NCBI GenBank assembly: GCA_016859345.1
Contig: CM029128.1
Span: 16,451,104 to 16,515,103 of the forward strand
DNA: 64,000 nucleotides
Source of the DNA: Istiophorus platypterus
Lineage: Eukaryota > Chordata > Actinopteri > Istiophoriformes > Istiophoridae
Reading direction: 5' to 3'
Positions within the stretch are counted from its first letter, which is position 1. Every line of letters starts with the position of its first letter. Below the pieces are notes generated by a model. That model had not been told where the DNA came from and made no database searches. It saw only the letters and a list, made by a program, of their open reading frames with translations. A program made the position numbers and the translations under genes. Of the stretch, positions 1-12,700 are shown piece by piece.

Positions 1-720
1 TGTTGAAATGAGATAGTGAACAGTGTGTGCATTGGGGATGGAGCCTGTCCTTGAACCCTGAATTAAAATGTTTGCTTCAACTTCTGCTTGATTTATATTA
101 AAAAACAAAAAGTGATATCAAACTTCATAACCTCAGATCCAGTTCAACTGTTTTCTGTTCTCTGTCTTTCATTCCTTTTCTTATTTGCCTCTTTTCCTCA
201 GACTTTATATAAATGATTCAGATGTAATTTCACGGATAAACAGATTTTTTTTTTCCCCTCTTCCTCTCAAGGTCATCCTTCTGCTCTCCTCAAGTCAAAA
301 CTGCAACAAGCTTCAAAACCTCTAATTTGTCAGCAGCGAGAGCTCGACACAGAGGGGCTGAAACAGATGACTCAGTCTAAAACAGGAATGCCAAGAATGT
401 TAAATAATTTGGCTGAAAAGATGCAGCTGTTTGCATTTCCCTGAATAAGACTGTAATGTGTTATAAAGAAACCACTTGATCAGGTTTCAATCCTGTCTCC
501 TAATCTCAAAAGATCTGTGCATTAGTGAATACATTTAACAGACCCCGTCCAGTGAACACATCTTCATGCCAGTGATTTCAGCTCAATGGCACAATGGCTA
601 TTTAAATAATAAGAAAATCTTAATAAAATAAAATTTTGTTCCAAATGTGCCCTTCTCCAAACCTTTCTCATTCTGTAATGACAATTTCCATATTTTTTTT
701 TTTGTATTCTCACTGCCTAG
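1..720 (+). other. musk upstream intron (3' part)
   Basis: No coding exon is visible. The stretch ends with a T-rich tract and an AG at 719-720, the acceptor for the first musk exon in the window. No ATG followed by a signal peptide and a usable donor was found, so the signal-peptide exon is probably outside the window. Confidence 0.6.
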
Positions 721-847
721 CTCCTCGTATCATCACCTTATTAGAGACAGTCGATGTACTACTGGATCACAATGCCACCTTCATCTGTGAAGTGGAGTCA
801 CGTCCCCCTGCTGATATCACGTGGACCAAGAATAACCACCCAATTAT
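721..847 (+). CDS. musk: musk exon a: N-terminal half of Ig domain 1
   Basis: Reads APRIITLLETVDVL onward, then FICEVES (first Ig cysteine) and ITWTK (Ig tryptophan). It enters with one base owed by the upstream exon and leaves with two bases of a codon; the donor is gtaagt at 848. This is the start of the mature MuSK ectodomain. Confidence 0.93.
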
Positions 848-3800
848 GTAAGTTTACACCAAAAAACCCCCCAAAACTATACTACTATACTATTCAAACT
901 CTAAGTCTACTCTTGCAGGTTAATTAAAGAATAATTTATTTATTGTATATCCTTACTTTGGCTATGTATATGTTCTTTGCCATTCCGGTATGTTAGATTA
1001 TGCAAATACTGAAGACATTATCCAATCAAATATAATCGTTTTAATGAGTCTTTTGTTAATGAAGTTTGTGTGCAAGTAGGTGATGTTTATCCCTTCACCA
1101 GTGATGTCTGTTATTACTATTAACTGGCAATAAGTCAGTGATAGCTGGCTGCTTAGCTAACCTTAAAAACAGTAAAGCTGCTACATTAATTAAACCAATA
1201 AAAGGGCTTTGTTTAAGGTAAACATTAAAAAGTTTAAAGTATAAAATATCACCGACACCAGCTACAAACACTAGAAATCCCACAACGTACATCACGCGTT
1301 AAAGATACGGATTGTTCCATGTAAGGTTTAAATAGGACATTTTCTCTAATAAGTACATTATTTCAATAAAATTAAAAAGTCAAGTCTGGAACGAAACGTC
1401 AACAGAGTCACTTCTACTCACAACTTTACACCCTTCTTTTTGTCCCACCAGGTACTATGACCCCCGGTACATCAACCGGGAGCAGGGACAGATGCTGATC
1501 ATCCCCCATGTGAGGGAATCAGACAATGGAGAGTACTGTTGCGTTGCCAGTAACGGCATTGGAGAGCCAGCCAAGAGCTGTGGAGCGCTGCAGCTAAAGA
1601 TGAGTACGTCTGCTTTCTTCCAAGTGTGCGGGGCTGAAGTCCACTCGATTTCTTTCTTTCTTTTTTTCATCATGAGTGCAGATTTTTTTAAGGGAATGTG
1701 CAGAAGGTACAATTTGGTTGTAAAACCACTTTATCTTGTTTTTTTGCGTGACTGTCTCTACATCAGAACCGCAGATCAAACGCCACCCTACAAACGTAAC
1801 CCTCCTGGTAGAATCCAAAGCAGTGTTGCCCTGTGTGACCCTCGGCAATCCCAAACCAGATGTCACCTGGCTTAAAGATGATGAGCTTATCAAAGTATGC
1901 ACTATTTTTTTCAAACCAAACATACAACAGAAACAGTAGAACGTAACTGGAAGTTTTCTGGTTGCATTAATATACTATAGTTTTCTTGACTCAGTTTCTA
2001 GTGTTCAATGGCATCAGATGAAATATGTGTAATAATGTTACTATAAGGTTAATGAATGTATTATATCTTTTAAACAAAGTAAAAAAAAGTGGAATAGTTC
2101 TAACAAATGGTCTCATCTCTCCCAGGTCAGTGAACGTGTCACCATTCTCGACTATGGTGCGTTGAAGATTCATAATATACAGAAGGAGGATGCAGGGCAG
2201 TATCGTTGTGTAGCCAGAAATAGCTTCGGTTTGGCCTTTTCAAAGCCTGTCACTATAGAAGTACAGGGTAAGCATATCAGTTTTGGTTCACTCTCTTTAC
2301 TAGCATGTAAATATGGTCATCAAAAATTGCTATTAAAACAGTGACATATTATTGTTTGGTTGCAACGTAACTATGTGGGAAGGTGAATTACCATTGTGTC
2401 TGTGTGTGTGTGTCCAGCTCCAGCACGAATCCTTCGGGTTCCGAAGGAGAAGAGAGTAGCATATGGCAGCCAGGTTACCCTTGACTGTAACGCCACAGGA
2501 AATCCCATCCCCACGATCACCTGGCTGGAAAATGGGAATACTGTAAGTTTTTAGGTTCAGTGTTTAAGGGTGCGAACCAATATGGATATATGAAAGGCCA
2601 ATATTGGTACTTATATTTTTCCGTTGAAGCGCTTGTCACCTGATGTTTTCTTGTTGATATTATGTTTAAAAATAAACATTGCAGTCCCAAAGAATCAGAG
2701 AGTCCATTATACGCCCATAAATATATCCATACGTTTTCAAACACCTCTGAAACGACATTAAAGCTGTCTACGACCTAATTTCTGCAGCTCCTCATCCATC
2801 CATCTATGTCTGTCCAGTCCCCTCGGACTCTCAGAAATGCCTACGATCCTGCCTGCTTTACATCGGTTGAGTTTGGCTGAAGTGTCAGCCAACATGGCCA
2901 GCATCAGAGAAATTTTATCACGTGGCAGACATTGTGACACATTGTCAGCTGTAGAGCCTTACAAAATGGGAAAGCTGTGACAATAACAGAGTAGGTGGCT
3001 CAAAAAAGCCTGCATGTATTAATTATGATGAAATACTCACAAGAAGGTGTATATATGAAATCTTCATCCTCATGTATTGTAGCACAGGCTTCAAAGAATA
3101 CAGTTGTACAAGCTAATTTATTTATTAGACTAATTGCTACTCAGGAAAGGCTGAAGCAACACATTCTGTTCTTAAGTGATTTCTGCTGAATGATGTTTTT
3201 CCTTTTTGTGACACCTGTCACTGTATGGCCTCCATGACACCCGTTGTGTTATTATTATACTGTGTATCTTCTTGTAGTCTCTTGTAGACATGTGCATGAG
3301 CAAGTGCAAATAGGGAAACCGGGACACTAGGACACGAGGAACATAAATCCACACATGCATTATGTTGTAATACACACATACAATAAATTACCCCACATCT
3401 CTCTTAATCCTTCGCTCGCTCTCCCTCACACACACATGCTTAAAGATTGGCTGTGGGATCAGGGATATAAATGGCAAAGGAATTCTCATTATGGTGACAG
3501 GGGATTGAAGAGATTGCCTCCCATTTAGCTAATAATACACAGTCTTGTCAGCTTTGATTGGGTTGATTTTTTTAGGTGAGTGAGTGGGATAATGCTTTTT
3601 TCAAAGAAAACTCACAATTCACTGAGGTAAGCTTCTCAATGTCTAAAAGTGTTGAAGGGTTTGTGATAAGTGCCATTTTGTGATTTGAATACTCTGCCTT
3701 GTTATTCAGACAGCCAGGCTACGTAAGGTGGTCGCCCTGCGATTTACTATGGCTATTACAGATTGAGAGAGTGCTGGACTACACTACTGGGAACATAAAC

Positions 3801-6800
3801 AGGGACATGACTATAGGAGGTATAAAGGTACTTGATGACGAATATTATAAACAAATAGCATATGAAGCAGATGTAGTGACCCACAATGTGAAATATCCAG
3901 ATGTTGTAAAACATGGGTTAAGCCTAAGGATTCTTGTGGTTGAATGTGGCTCAGGTGGTAGTGTTGGTTGTGCACTGATTGCAAGGATGGTGACTTGATT
4001 CCCAGCTCCTCCTGTCTATGTGTCCTCGGGCATCTGACAACTGTAATGTAATTATGTTTAACATGTCAGTCAAAGGGTGTTTTGTTGCTGTTCTAACCAC
4101 ATGCAATGTTTTTTGGGACAGTAGGAGTAGACGTTGGTTGTGAATCATCCCAGGTGCAAGTATGTAACTTGTGTAAAACAACAGGACCTTGTGTAACTGA
4201 ACAGCAAGTTCTCCACTCACTGTAAACTGTATTCAAGGAAAATGTGAACGTATTAACTGCAGAAAGACCAAAATTCTTTAAAATGTAAATGTAAATTTTG
4301 TGGTGACTTTGATCAGCGGACATTGGGCTTAATCATTACATAGAAGACAACCTTAAGAATGGTAAACAGGCAGGCAGCAGACATTTTAATGCCTGCTACT
4401 GCAGGCAGACATACATCATGTAATGTCTTGCTATTTAATAGTCTTGGAGGCTAGCTACAATATGATTACAGGCCAATAATGCCTATAAGTGCTATGTGTG
4501 TTGTGAGTGATCTGATTAAAATGACTGTGGGAGCTGGTTTTCTGGCAGCTTGTTGAGGTCATTAACTTCAGCAGGGCTGCATAGAGCTCATCATGAAAAC
4601 AGATGGTATCAGACACAACTTCAAAGATAGACACGTTGAACATCAACACCTCGACTCACTCGCTCACACCTTCATTACCGACTCTCCCACATATCATTCA
4701 AAAGTAGGTATATATGTGTGTGTATTTATGTGTGTGTGTGTGTGTGTGTGTGTCTGTCTGTAAGTGTGAATATAGAAACTATAAACAACAGCAAACACAT
4801 TTCGTCAAGCTATATCTGTGTAGTGTGAATACCAAGGAATTTTTACATCTGTTAAGTGATTACAAGTGGTTATATTAATGCCAGACACATAGTGCATGCA
4901 CTTAATTTTATCAACTCAACAGCTACGAGACTAAAATCAGTGTATAATCAGCTAACACACAATTAAACTTTGTATAATCTTTGTAAAGACAAAATTCTGC
5001 GGTTTTATTATGGAATTCTGGATCGTTTCCTATTTATATAATCGGTTGTAATCATTCCATTGCAGAATGTTTTCACACATTTCAGCAGCATGTTCATTGA
5101 CATTCCTCTCACAAACCCTGTTTCCAGCTGTAGCAGGGAGCTGATTTCAGAGAAAAAGCTTTGATGGCGGACAGACAAAGTTTACAACTAGCTGGAGAAC
5201 TTAGTGGAGGATTTAACAGCTAAAGAGCCAAATACTCTTCTCAGGACTCGGTAGAGACCAAAAAAGAGCTGGATTTATGTTGAATTTTTCTCAATGAGTG
5301 CTGGAGAAAGATTCAACAGAGAGCCAAAAGCTCTCTAACATGTTCCCTGTATCAATATGGTGCTTAATTTTTTAGATGCTTATGGTGTTTGTCTAACAGG
5401 TGGCAAAAAAAGAACAAAAATACTGATGCAGCTTCAGTATATCTCTGCTGTTTTTTTTTTTTCCCAGATCTCAGGTGCATCGGTTGAAGAGACCTTGGTT
5501 GGAGAAGTGATTCTTTCCATTCTCAAAGTGACAGTGAATAAACCGGCTCTTTATACCTGTCTGGCCTCCAACAGACACAGTGCTGGAGCCAACACAGTCA
5601 AAGCAACGGCAAGAATCACCGTTGCAGGTAGTGACATGTTTTTGATTTCCATTCCACATTAACACGTTACAAATTCCTTTAATGCCACATTAGAGAAAAG
5701 CCAATAGTTACGGTTTCTTGCAGCTATTGTTCTGTGTGTTGTTGTTGTTCTTGCGTTGTGTTAGCTGCCAGTTATTTTAGAGGAGTTCTGTGTGGCCTCA
5801 GCTGTTTCCGTGTCTCCCCCATTTGGCTGATACTTCACAACCATACCCAGCCACACACCCCATGACCACAGTCGCCTAAAAAAACATACACACACAGACA
5901 CACATGCCTTCCTCCCATGCCACACACACTCTCCTTCCACCTGGTTGCCCCTCAGAGTCAACTATGAGTTAGTTAGAGAAGCATCATGGTCGGTTTTCTC
6001 CTCCAACTAAGACTGATTTTCATCTGTCTGCCTCCTCTCTTCCCGCCTCTCTTCCTGCTTTTGCTCCTTCAACCGACGTCCTCTGGATTTTGCTACTTCC
6101 CCATAGAGTGGAGGTAAGAGAAATCATCTGAGCCTCACAGCTGTGATGTGTTCTGTGCTTTATTTCTTTACTTTTTGCGTTTCTTGGTGTATATTTCCAT
6201 GTAACCTATACAATGCAACAGCCAATTCTTCAAAAGTTTACAAAGGAATGTTTCAGCCCAAGTGAACCACTTTGAATCATAATAATAACACAGCACATTG
6301 CCTGTCATCAAATTTTATATGGTTGCCAAAACCACTTGTATTTACACTTTGTTTGAAAAAACGAAGTGCTGTTGCTTCCTTTGGCTCTGCTGTATCCAAT
6401 ATGCATTTTAGCTATGTCCATAAACCTGCTATACCAAGAGGGAGCCGTTCTCTCAGTCACCCATATGATGTGAGTTGAATTTGAACTTTGTTGAACTACA
6501 GCACAACCCCCAGTTACCACATCTGGACTATGTAACTATGAAGAGAGAGATAGAGAGACAGTCAGAGAGAAAGAGAGAGAGGGAACAGCAGGAGAAAAAA
6601 AGAATGAAAAAAAATGTTGGCCTTGGGATGCGTGATGAGAAAGCAACAGTGGACTGCAGGTCACAGATGGACAAAAAAGCCAGATTTACTTACAAGATTT
6701 GCAAACTCATGACCACATCTTGACCATATTCCAGGATGTGAAATAAGAAAAAGTAGATAAGAAAGAGAGAAAGTAAGGAGAAAGCAGGACATGGTGGGAT

Positions 6801-9734
6801 GATGGGGCCGACAGATTTACAGGTTAACTTGGGGTTTGGTGGTTTGACGCAACATCCGCTGAAGCACCAAACTCCCGTAAGAGGCGACATCTGGACCTTG
6901 TAACCGGTGGTGTACACATGGGCAGAGAAAAGTGGTTTGACGGCTGTCAGACTGACAGGCAGGCAGAAAGACCTTGGATGTGAGACAGACAGAAGAAATG
7001 TGGATCATGTCCATGCTGGAGGGCTAACAGACATGAGATCTGAAAAACAAGCATGCAGACAGATGGGCAGGGACACAGGGAGGCAGTAACACAGACAGGC
7101 AGGTTTATGCATGGTATGAATGACTGACCTGTTCGTGAGGCAGCAAGGAAGTCCACCAGACCAGCAGACAGGATATATTTTAATACATTACCTTCTGCAA
7201 CTTGTTTTTGATCAACATCTGGATGATGTTAAAGAAGATATTTCAGTTGTTAGACCATTTATGACTTTTTTTAACACACACCTCCACAAAAGTTCACTAA
7301 CTTTCAGCCAAAGCAGCAAACATTCCTCCTAATGTTGTTTTTCTCTCTTTTTTGTGCCAGCTTGTTAAAAAAAAAAAAAAATACAATCTGTATTCCCTTT
7401 TTTATTCACTTCGCTCACTAAGTCAGTATTAAGTACTCATCATAGTGAACGACAATGGAGAGCTAAAGGGTCTCATCTGTGGTTTTTGAAGGAGTTAAAA
7501 GGAAATAAAAGTATTGATGCTTGGAAAAGGGATAAAAAATGTTCCCAAAATGTATAATAATAATAATGATAATAATGATAATAATAAAAAAGCCATCTTT
7601 AAGGACCCTTCAACAAACAGTCAAGCAATCAAATGTAATAGTCTAGTGTATGGATATTAATGAGTGTGTGTTTTGTCCTCCGCCACCAGGCTCTACAAGG
7701 GTGTCGCAGGCTACTGCAGTGCCTACCGAGGAGATGTTTGCCGCACCAGCCTGCGAGATGATTCGCTGGTCTTCTTCAACTCCTCCCTCTCGGACCCAGA
7801 GGACATGCAGGAGTACCTGGTCCAGAGCTGGTTGGCGGAGCTGGAGGGACTTAGTATGCAGTGTAGCCCTGCAGTACGCTCACTGCTCTGCCACTCCTCT
7901 TTCCCTGACTGCAACCCTTCAGGGTTAGGACCCGCGCCCAAACCTGTCTGCAGGTAGCACATGTTCCCCTCAGCTCTTCACTTTCCCAGTGCAGTGTATG
8001 AATGAACGAAGGAATGAATGAATGGATGACGATGAAGAAGTGATGGAGTGGATACATTTAGAAAATATGTAAGCAGTTGGTGTAAATGTACTAAATAATG
8101 AATCTCTGAATGAATGGATGAAGGAGCTTAATCATCTATTTTCCCCTTTATAAAACAGGGAACATTGCCTGGCAGTGAAGGAGCTGTACTGCCATAAGGA
8201 GTGGTTGGTGCTAGAGAGTGGCAGTTCAGTCCAGCCTGGGCTCTTCAGCTCTGTCATTGGGTCACACACTTCTGGTTCACTGCTTCCCAACTGTCAGGCC
8301 TTACCAAGTCTGCTCACAGACCCAGATGCTTGTACCCATGTCCCCTTTTTAGGTACGATATCCCTTACTGAGACAATTTGGTGTTTCAAAAGGAGAAGAA
8401 TACTTTATAATCCAAAAATATTACGCTTCTGCTTTCTTGGTAGGAGAAAAGAATACTTTCATTTTTCACTCTCAGAAGATGGTATTTACAAAACTATTCA
8501 AGATCAGACAATTATGATTGTCATTATGATTTTGCTTGCATTTTGTTTTATTTTTACAATTTCTTAACTACACTTGGGAAAGACCTACCAATTCTGTAAT
8601 GCCGAAACAGCTTGAGCGCAGCATAAAAGCAGATATGAAGAAGGAAACGGAGCGAATGCACAAGAAAAGCATGAGTTGGCTACCTGCAGTTAATTGTGTA
8701 CTGAAGGCAAATTAAAGCCTTGCCCAATACTTCCACAATACTAATGAAATCAATAAGAGGGTCTAAGTAGACTGTGCCTAATTGTTTCATTCAGAGTACT
8801 TAAAAGTGCTTCTCCTAAAAATTCAAGGTTTTTAATCTTTACATTTTTATATTACAGACATCAAGAAAGATCAAGTCACAAGTAAGTGTTAAAAGCTATT
8901 AAGTGCAACACAAATATATTTGTTTCTGGTGATCAATATTAACTTAATACAGCAAAGAATCAATCATTTATCAAATAGTAACTCTTAAAAATTATGTTCT
9001 AATTCTAAATCCATTATATTTTCTCTCAACAGCAACATGTTACTATGATAGAGGCCGTTTCTACCAAGGCAGTGTGAACGTGACAAGGTCGGGGATACCC
9101 TGTCAGCCATGGAGCCAACAGGTACCAGTGTGTATAAGTTTCCAAAGCCACAATGTCACATCTCTTTGTCGTTGTAGTACATTTAAACTAGGATATCACC
9201 GAAATACGTCATGTAGATAGAAAATAATCATTTGTAAATAAAGCATGGGGGAGAAGTCTGATATTCCAGAAGGACAGATAATCTAATGAAACTGTTTTAT
9301 TAATTGCAGTTTCTGCTCATAGGAATGTCCTCATGCTGTGGGGCAAATATTTCTCATTCTTACTTGCTTTAGACTTTGGTTTCGTCATTGGTTTGAGTCT
9401 TCAGTAGCTATCTGATTAAAGACATGTCAATCACACTCGCCACAAAATAAAGATGGAAAAAGATAAAGGAAAATGGGGGAATGGTTTAACGGCATTGGTG
9501 AGATTTCAGGTGATTGTTAACAAGGCAACAAATACAATGCATTTCTGTATTTAAAAAGTGGGACTGGTATATTGTGTATGGTAGTTCAGTGTTATATCAA
9601 CCACTCCTGATCTCTAATCAGAAACAGAAAACATGCAAAATTGCTTATAAGTGCACACACATAAACACACGTGTGCTCACACAAAAACACACACTCCCTG
9701 GTGGGTTAGTGTGAACTGTTCCTACTCTCTTGTG

Positions 9735-9791
<57 letters not shown>

Positions 9792-12700
9792 CCAGGTCAG
9801 CAGAGAGGGAGGGGCTCATCGTGTCACATCCTGCCTCTGGAAGCAATTAGCTTTCACACGCATATGCTGCACAGACTCCATCACAAACACACACACACAC
9901 ACACACACACTTTACAGTTGCTTAACACACACATACATATACTGTATGTACTGAAACTCACAGAGCTTTTTCTCTCCAATGTGATTCATAAATAATGGTA
10001 CATTCTCTCCTTCCTCTTTGTCTCTCCACATGTTGATGGCATACACCCCGAACAATGTACACATTCGATCACACACTACATCTAACATAATCTCTAACTT
10101 ACATAAATGTACATGCATATACCTTATACACACTGGTTTTGTTTTTCAACACAAGGAGACTTATTATTATTATTATTATTATTATTGCAGCTTTGGATTC
10201 CTCTGAAGGTTAAAGCCATGTGCATTGTGCTCTAGTTGGTGTAAAACCACATACAGACTAGACTGTCTTTGTCTAGCTAATTAGTTTACCACCAATAGCG
10301 TCAGCCTAATCTGGCCCTACTTCCAAAGCAAAGGGAATTACTACATTGTTGTGAGGTTGTTACAGGTTATGTTGACTTCCAGCACATCCACTGTGTAGTA
10401 TTTTCCAATTTTGTTGGCTCTGGTCCTGAATGCTCCTGCTCTATCACATCTGGGGAAGTTAATACTTTAACTGACTGTCATCACATAAATTGGTTAGTTC
10501 TCATTTTAACAACCTTTTCTGTGGAGGCCCTAAAGACAAAGCACAAAAAATAAGGGAAACGCCCTCTAAATAACAAAACACATACAAGAGTGAAAGCTAA
10601 AGACAAAACACAAGTACAAATACAAGTTACAGATAGATATAATTCTATACCTTTACTGATCAGACCTTACTGGATGATACACCTGTTATCCAGTCTATAA
10701 TATATTCTTAAAATTGATTCAAAATTTAACATACACCACATTACCTCTATAAGTTTTTGTTTATATTTTTATTTTCATCGAAATATGTTGATATATCTGT
10801 ACATATTAAAACATAAAAGTACACAGAGGCAGCATTGATGTTTAACTGTCCAATAAAACAGGTCTTTATCAATAATCTAGCTTTACCTTCAAACTGGCAG
10901 AAATTAACTCTGAGACCAACTACATGCCAGCGATAATTTACCCAGGGCTTGTGTGAGATAAGACTTGTGGAAATAAAGGTCAGAAATTACTTCAGAGTTT
11001 AGAGCGGTAAATCTTCCATCAATGTATATTTGATACAAGAATGGAAAGTGTGATAAACATAACAGCAGCTAAGGGGAGCAGGGTTTAGCAAAGTGTCAGT
11101 TACAGCTCGATGGTTACAACGTATGGTCTGTATTAAAGTCAGGGTTTAGGGTTATAAAATAAATTGGTATCAGGAAGTGAGAATTTAGCATGTTCTGCTT
11201 CTGGGAAAAAGGCTGGAATTTTGTGATATAGTGTGTTGGCCAAACATTAGTCAAAAGGTAGGCAGTTAAACACGCTGAGATTATTTTGATGATGATTCTT
11301 AAGTTCCTGGCCAGGGCCAAAGCTTTCATTTCCTCTTGTAAGTATAATAATAGCCTGATTGGGATAATGTCTGCTGGAACACTTCTCCCAGAAGGCAATG
11401 TGGGGTCGATTATACCAATTTGAACTCAAAAGGCCTATTTGTTTTTCATTGGATAAGGTACTCTCAGACGGTTAAAACCAACTTTTTTTTTTTGGGGAGG
11501 GGGTTCATAAACACTGAATAATAAATTATAATTACATGATGTAAAACTTAATATCTTACCCTAATACACAAATCTCAAATCCCCTTCCTATCCACCAGTC
11601 ATCCTGTTATAGAAAAGTCTGTAAATTCATTATTCTTTCTTTCTTTCTACATGCTATATCTTCATTTGCTTCAAAACAGGGTTTTGGAGCAGATGTTAAA
11701 ATCTGAGTGGATATCCACTAACCTGTGACTTTGGTCTTTTGAGTGTGTTTCACTATGTGTGTCTTTTCCTACCATAAATTTGAGGACTTGTATGTTTCTG
11801 TTTGTTTTCAACCATGTATTAATGGTGCTGAAGACAAAATCCAAGTGTGTAGAATGTAAATAAGGATAACAGAGCTGGAAGAGAAGTGGGTGTGTGTCAG
11901 GGACTGTGTATTTTTCTATTTGCCAATGTACAAAGAAACTGTAGGAACAACCATGCCACAAATCCGAGCAACAAACTATTTTAAAATATCTCTAACATGT
12001 GTGATCCCTGGATCTATGGCACTATATATCACTACTGCATCTCTCATCACAAGAGTGGTGGATGTTTCTCATATTTCGCAAGGTCCATGTGCATTTTTTT
12101 TTTTTTTTATAAAATCCACAGTTCAGTCTCGCACAATGATGACTCAGTTTAGAGTCCTCTTCATAGAGCAGATGTTTTAATGCAGGGGATATAAAACATT
12201 CCACACGTATGAATTTGGTGGAAAATGAACACAACATTCTAAGGTTCCACACGTCATGTCATCCTAAAACGTAAAGCTATATTTATGTTCAGCACATACC
12301 CATGAAATGTGTATAGTGTGAGTAGTGTCATATTTTATACCAAGTCACAGAGATGAACTTCAGCCAAATGAGTTTTTGTCCTGAAAAAAGCTTTATGAAC
12401 ATTTAGTGATTTTAATGACACTTTTCTACCCAGTAAAACAGCATGTTCTAAATCTTCAGTCATTTTTTTATCTAAGCACCTAAAACAGCCTTTGTTTTTT
12501 TTCCCTGTGAGGCGACTTCCTTTTTCGTTAGAATAATGACTTCTCTTTCATGGAAGCAAAGGTATATCTATAGTAACATGACATTGTTTTAGTGCTGCAA
12601 AACATCTGCAGGGAGGAGACTGGGATGGATGGTTGGGCGTACAAAACTGTTGGACTTTCACAATAGATACTTGTATTCCATCTCCCTCCAGCAGTCGATG

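Larger units (their letters stand above)
2543..5467 (+). other. musk intron within Ig3 (2.9 kb)
   Basis: No coding exon seen. It contains a degenerate tRNA-derived SINE near 3941-4060, a (TG)n run at 4729-4753 and a teleost-type interspersed repeat near 5100-5345, each listed separately. Confidence 0.75.

Noticed and set aside
1..720. Signal-peptide exon of musk
   Set aside because: Searched for an ATG, hydrophobic stretch and phase-1 donor; none found, so it is probably outside the window.
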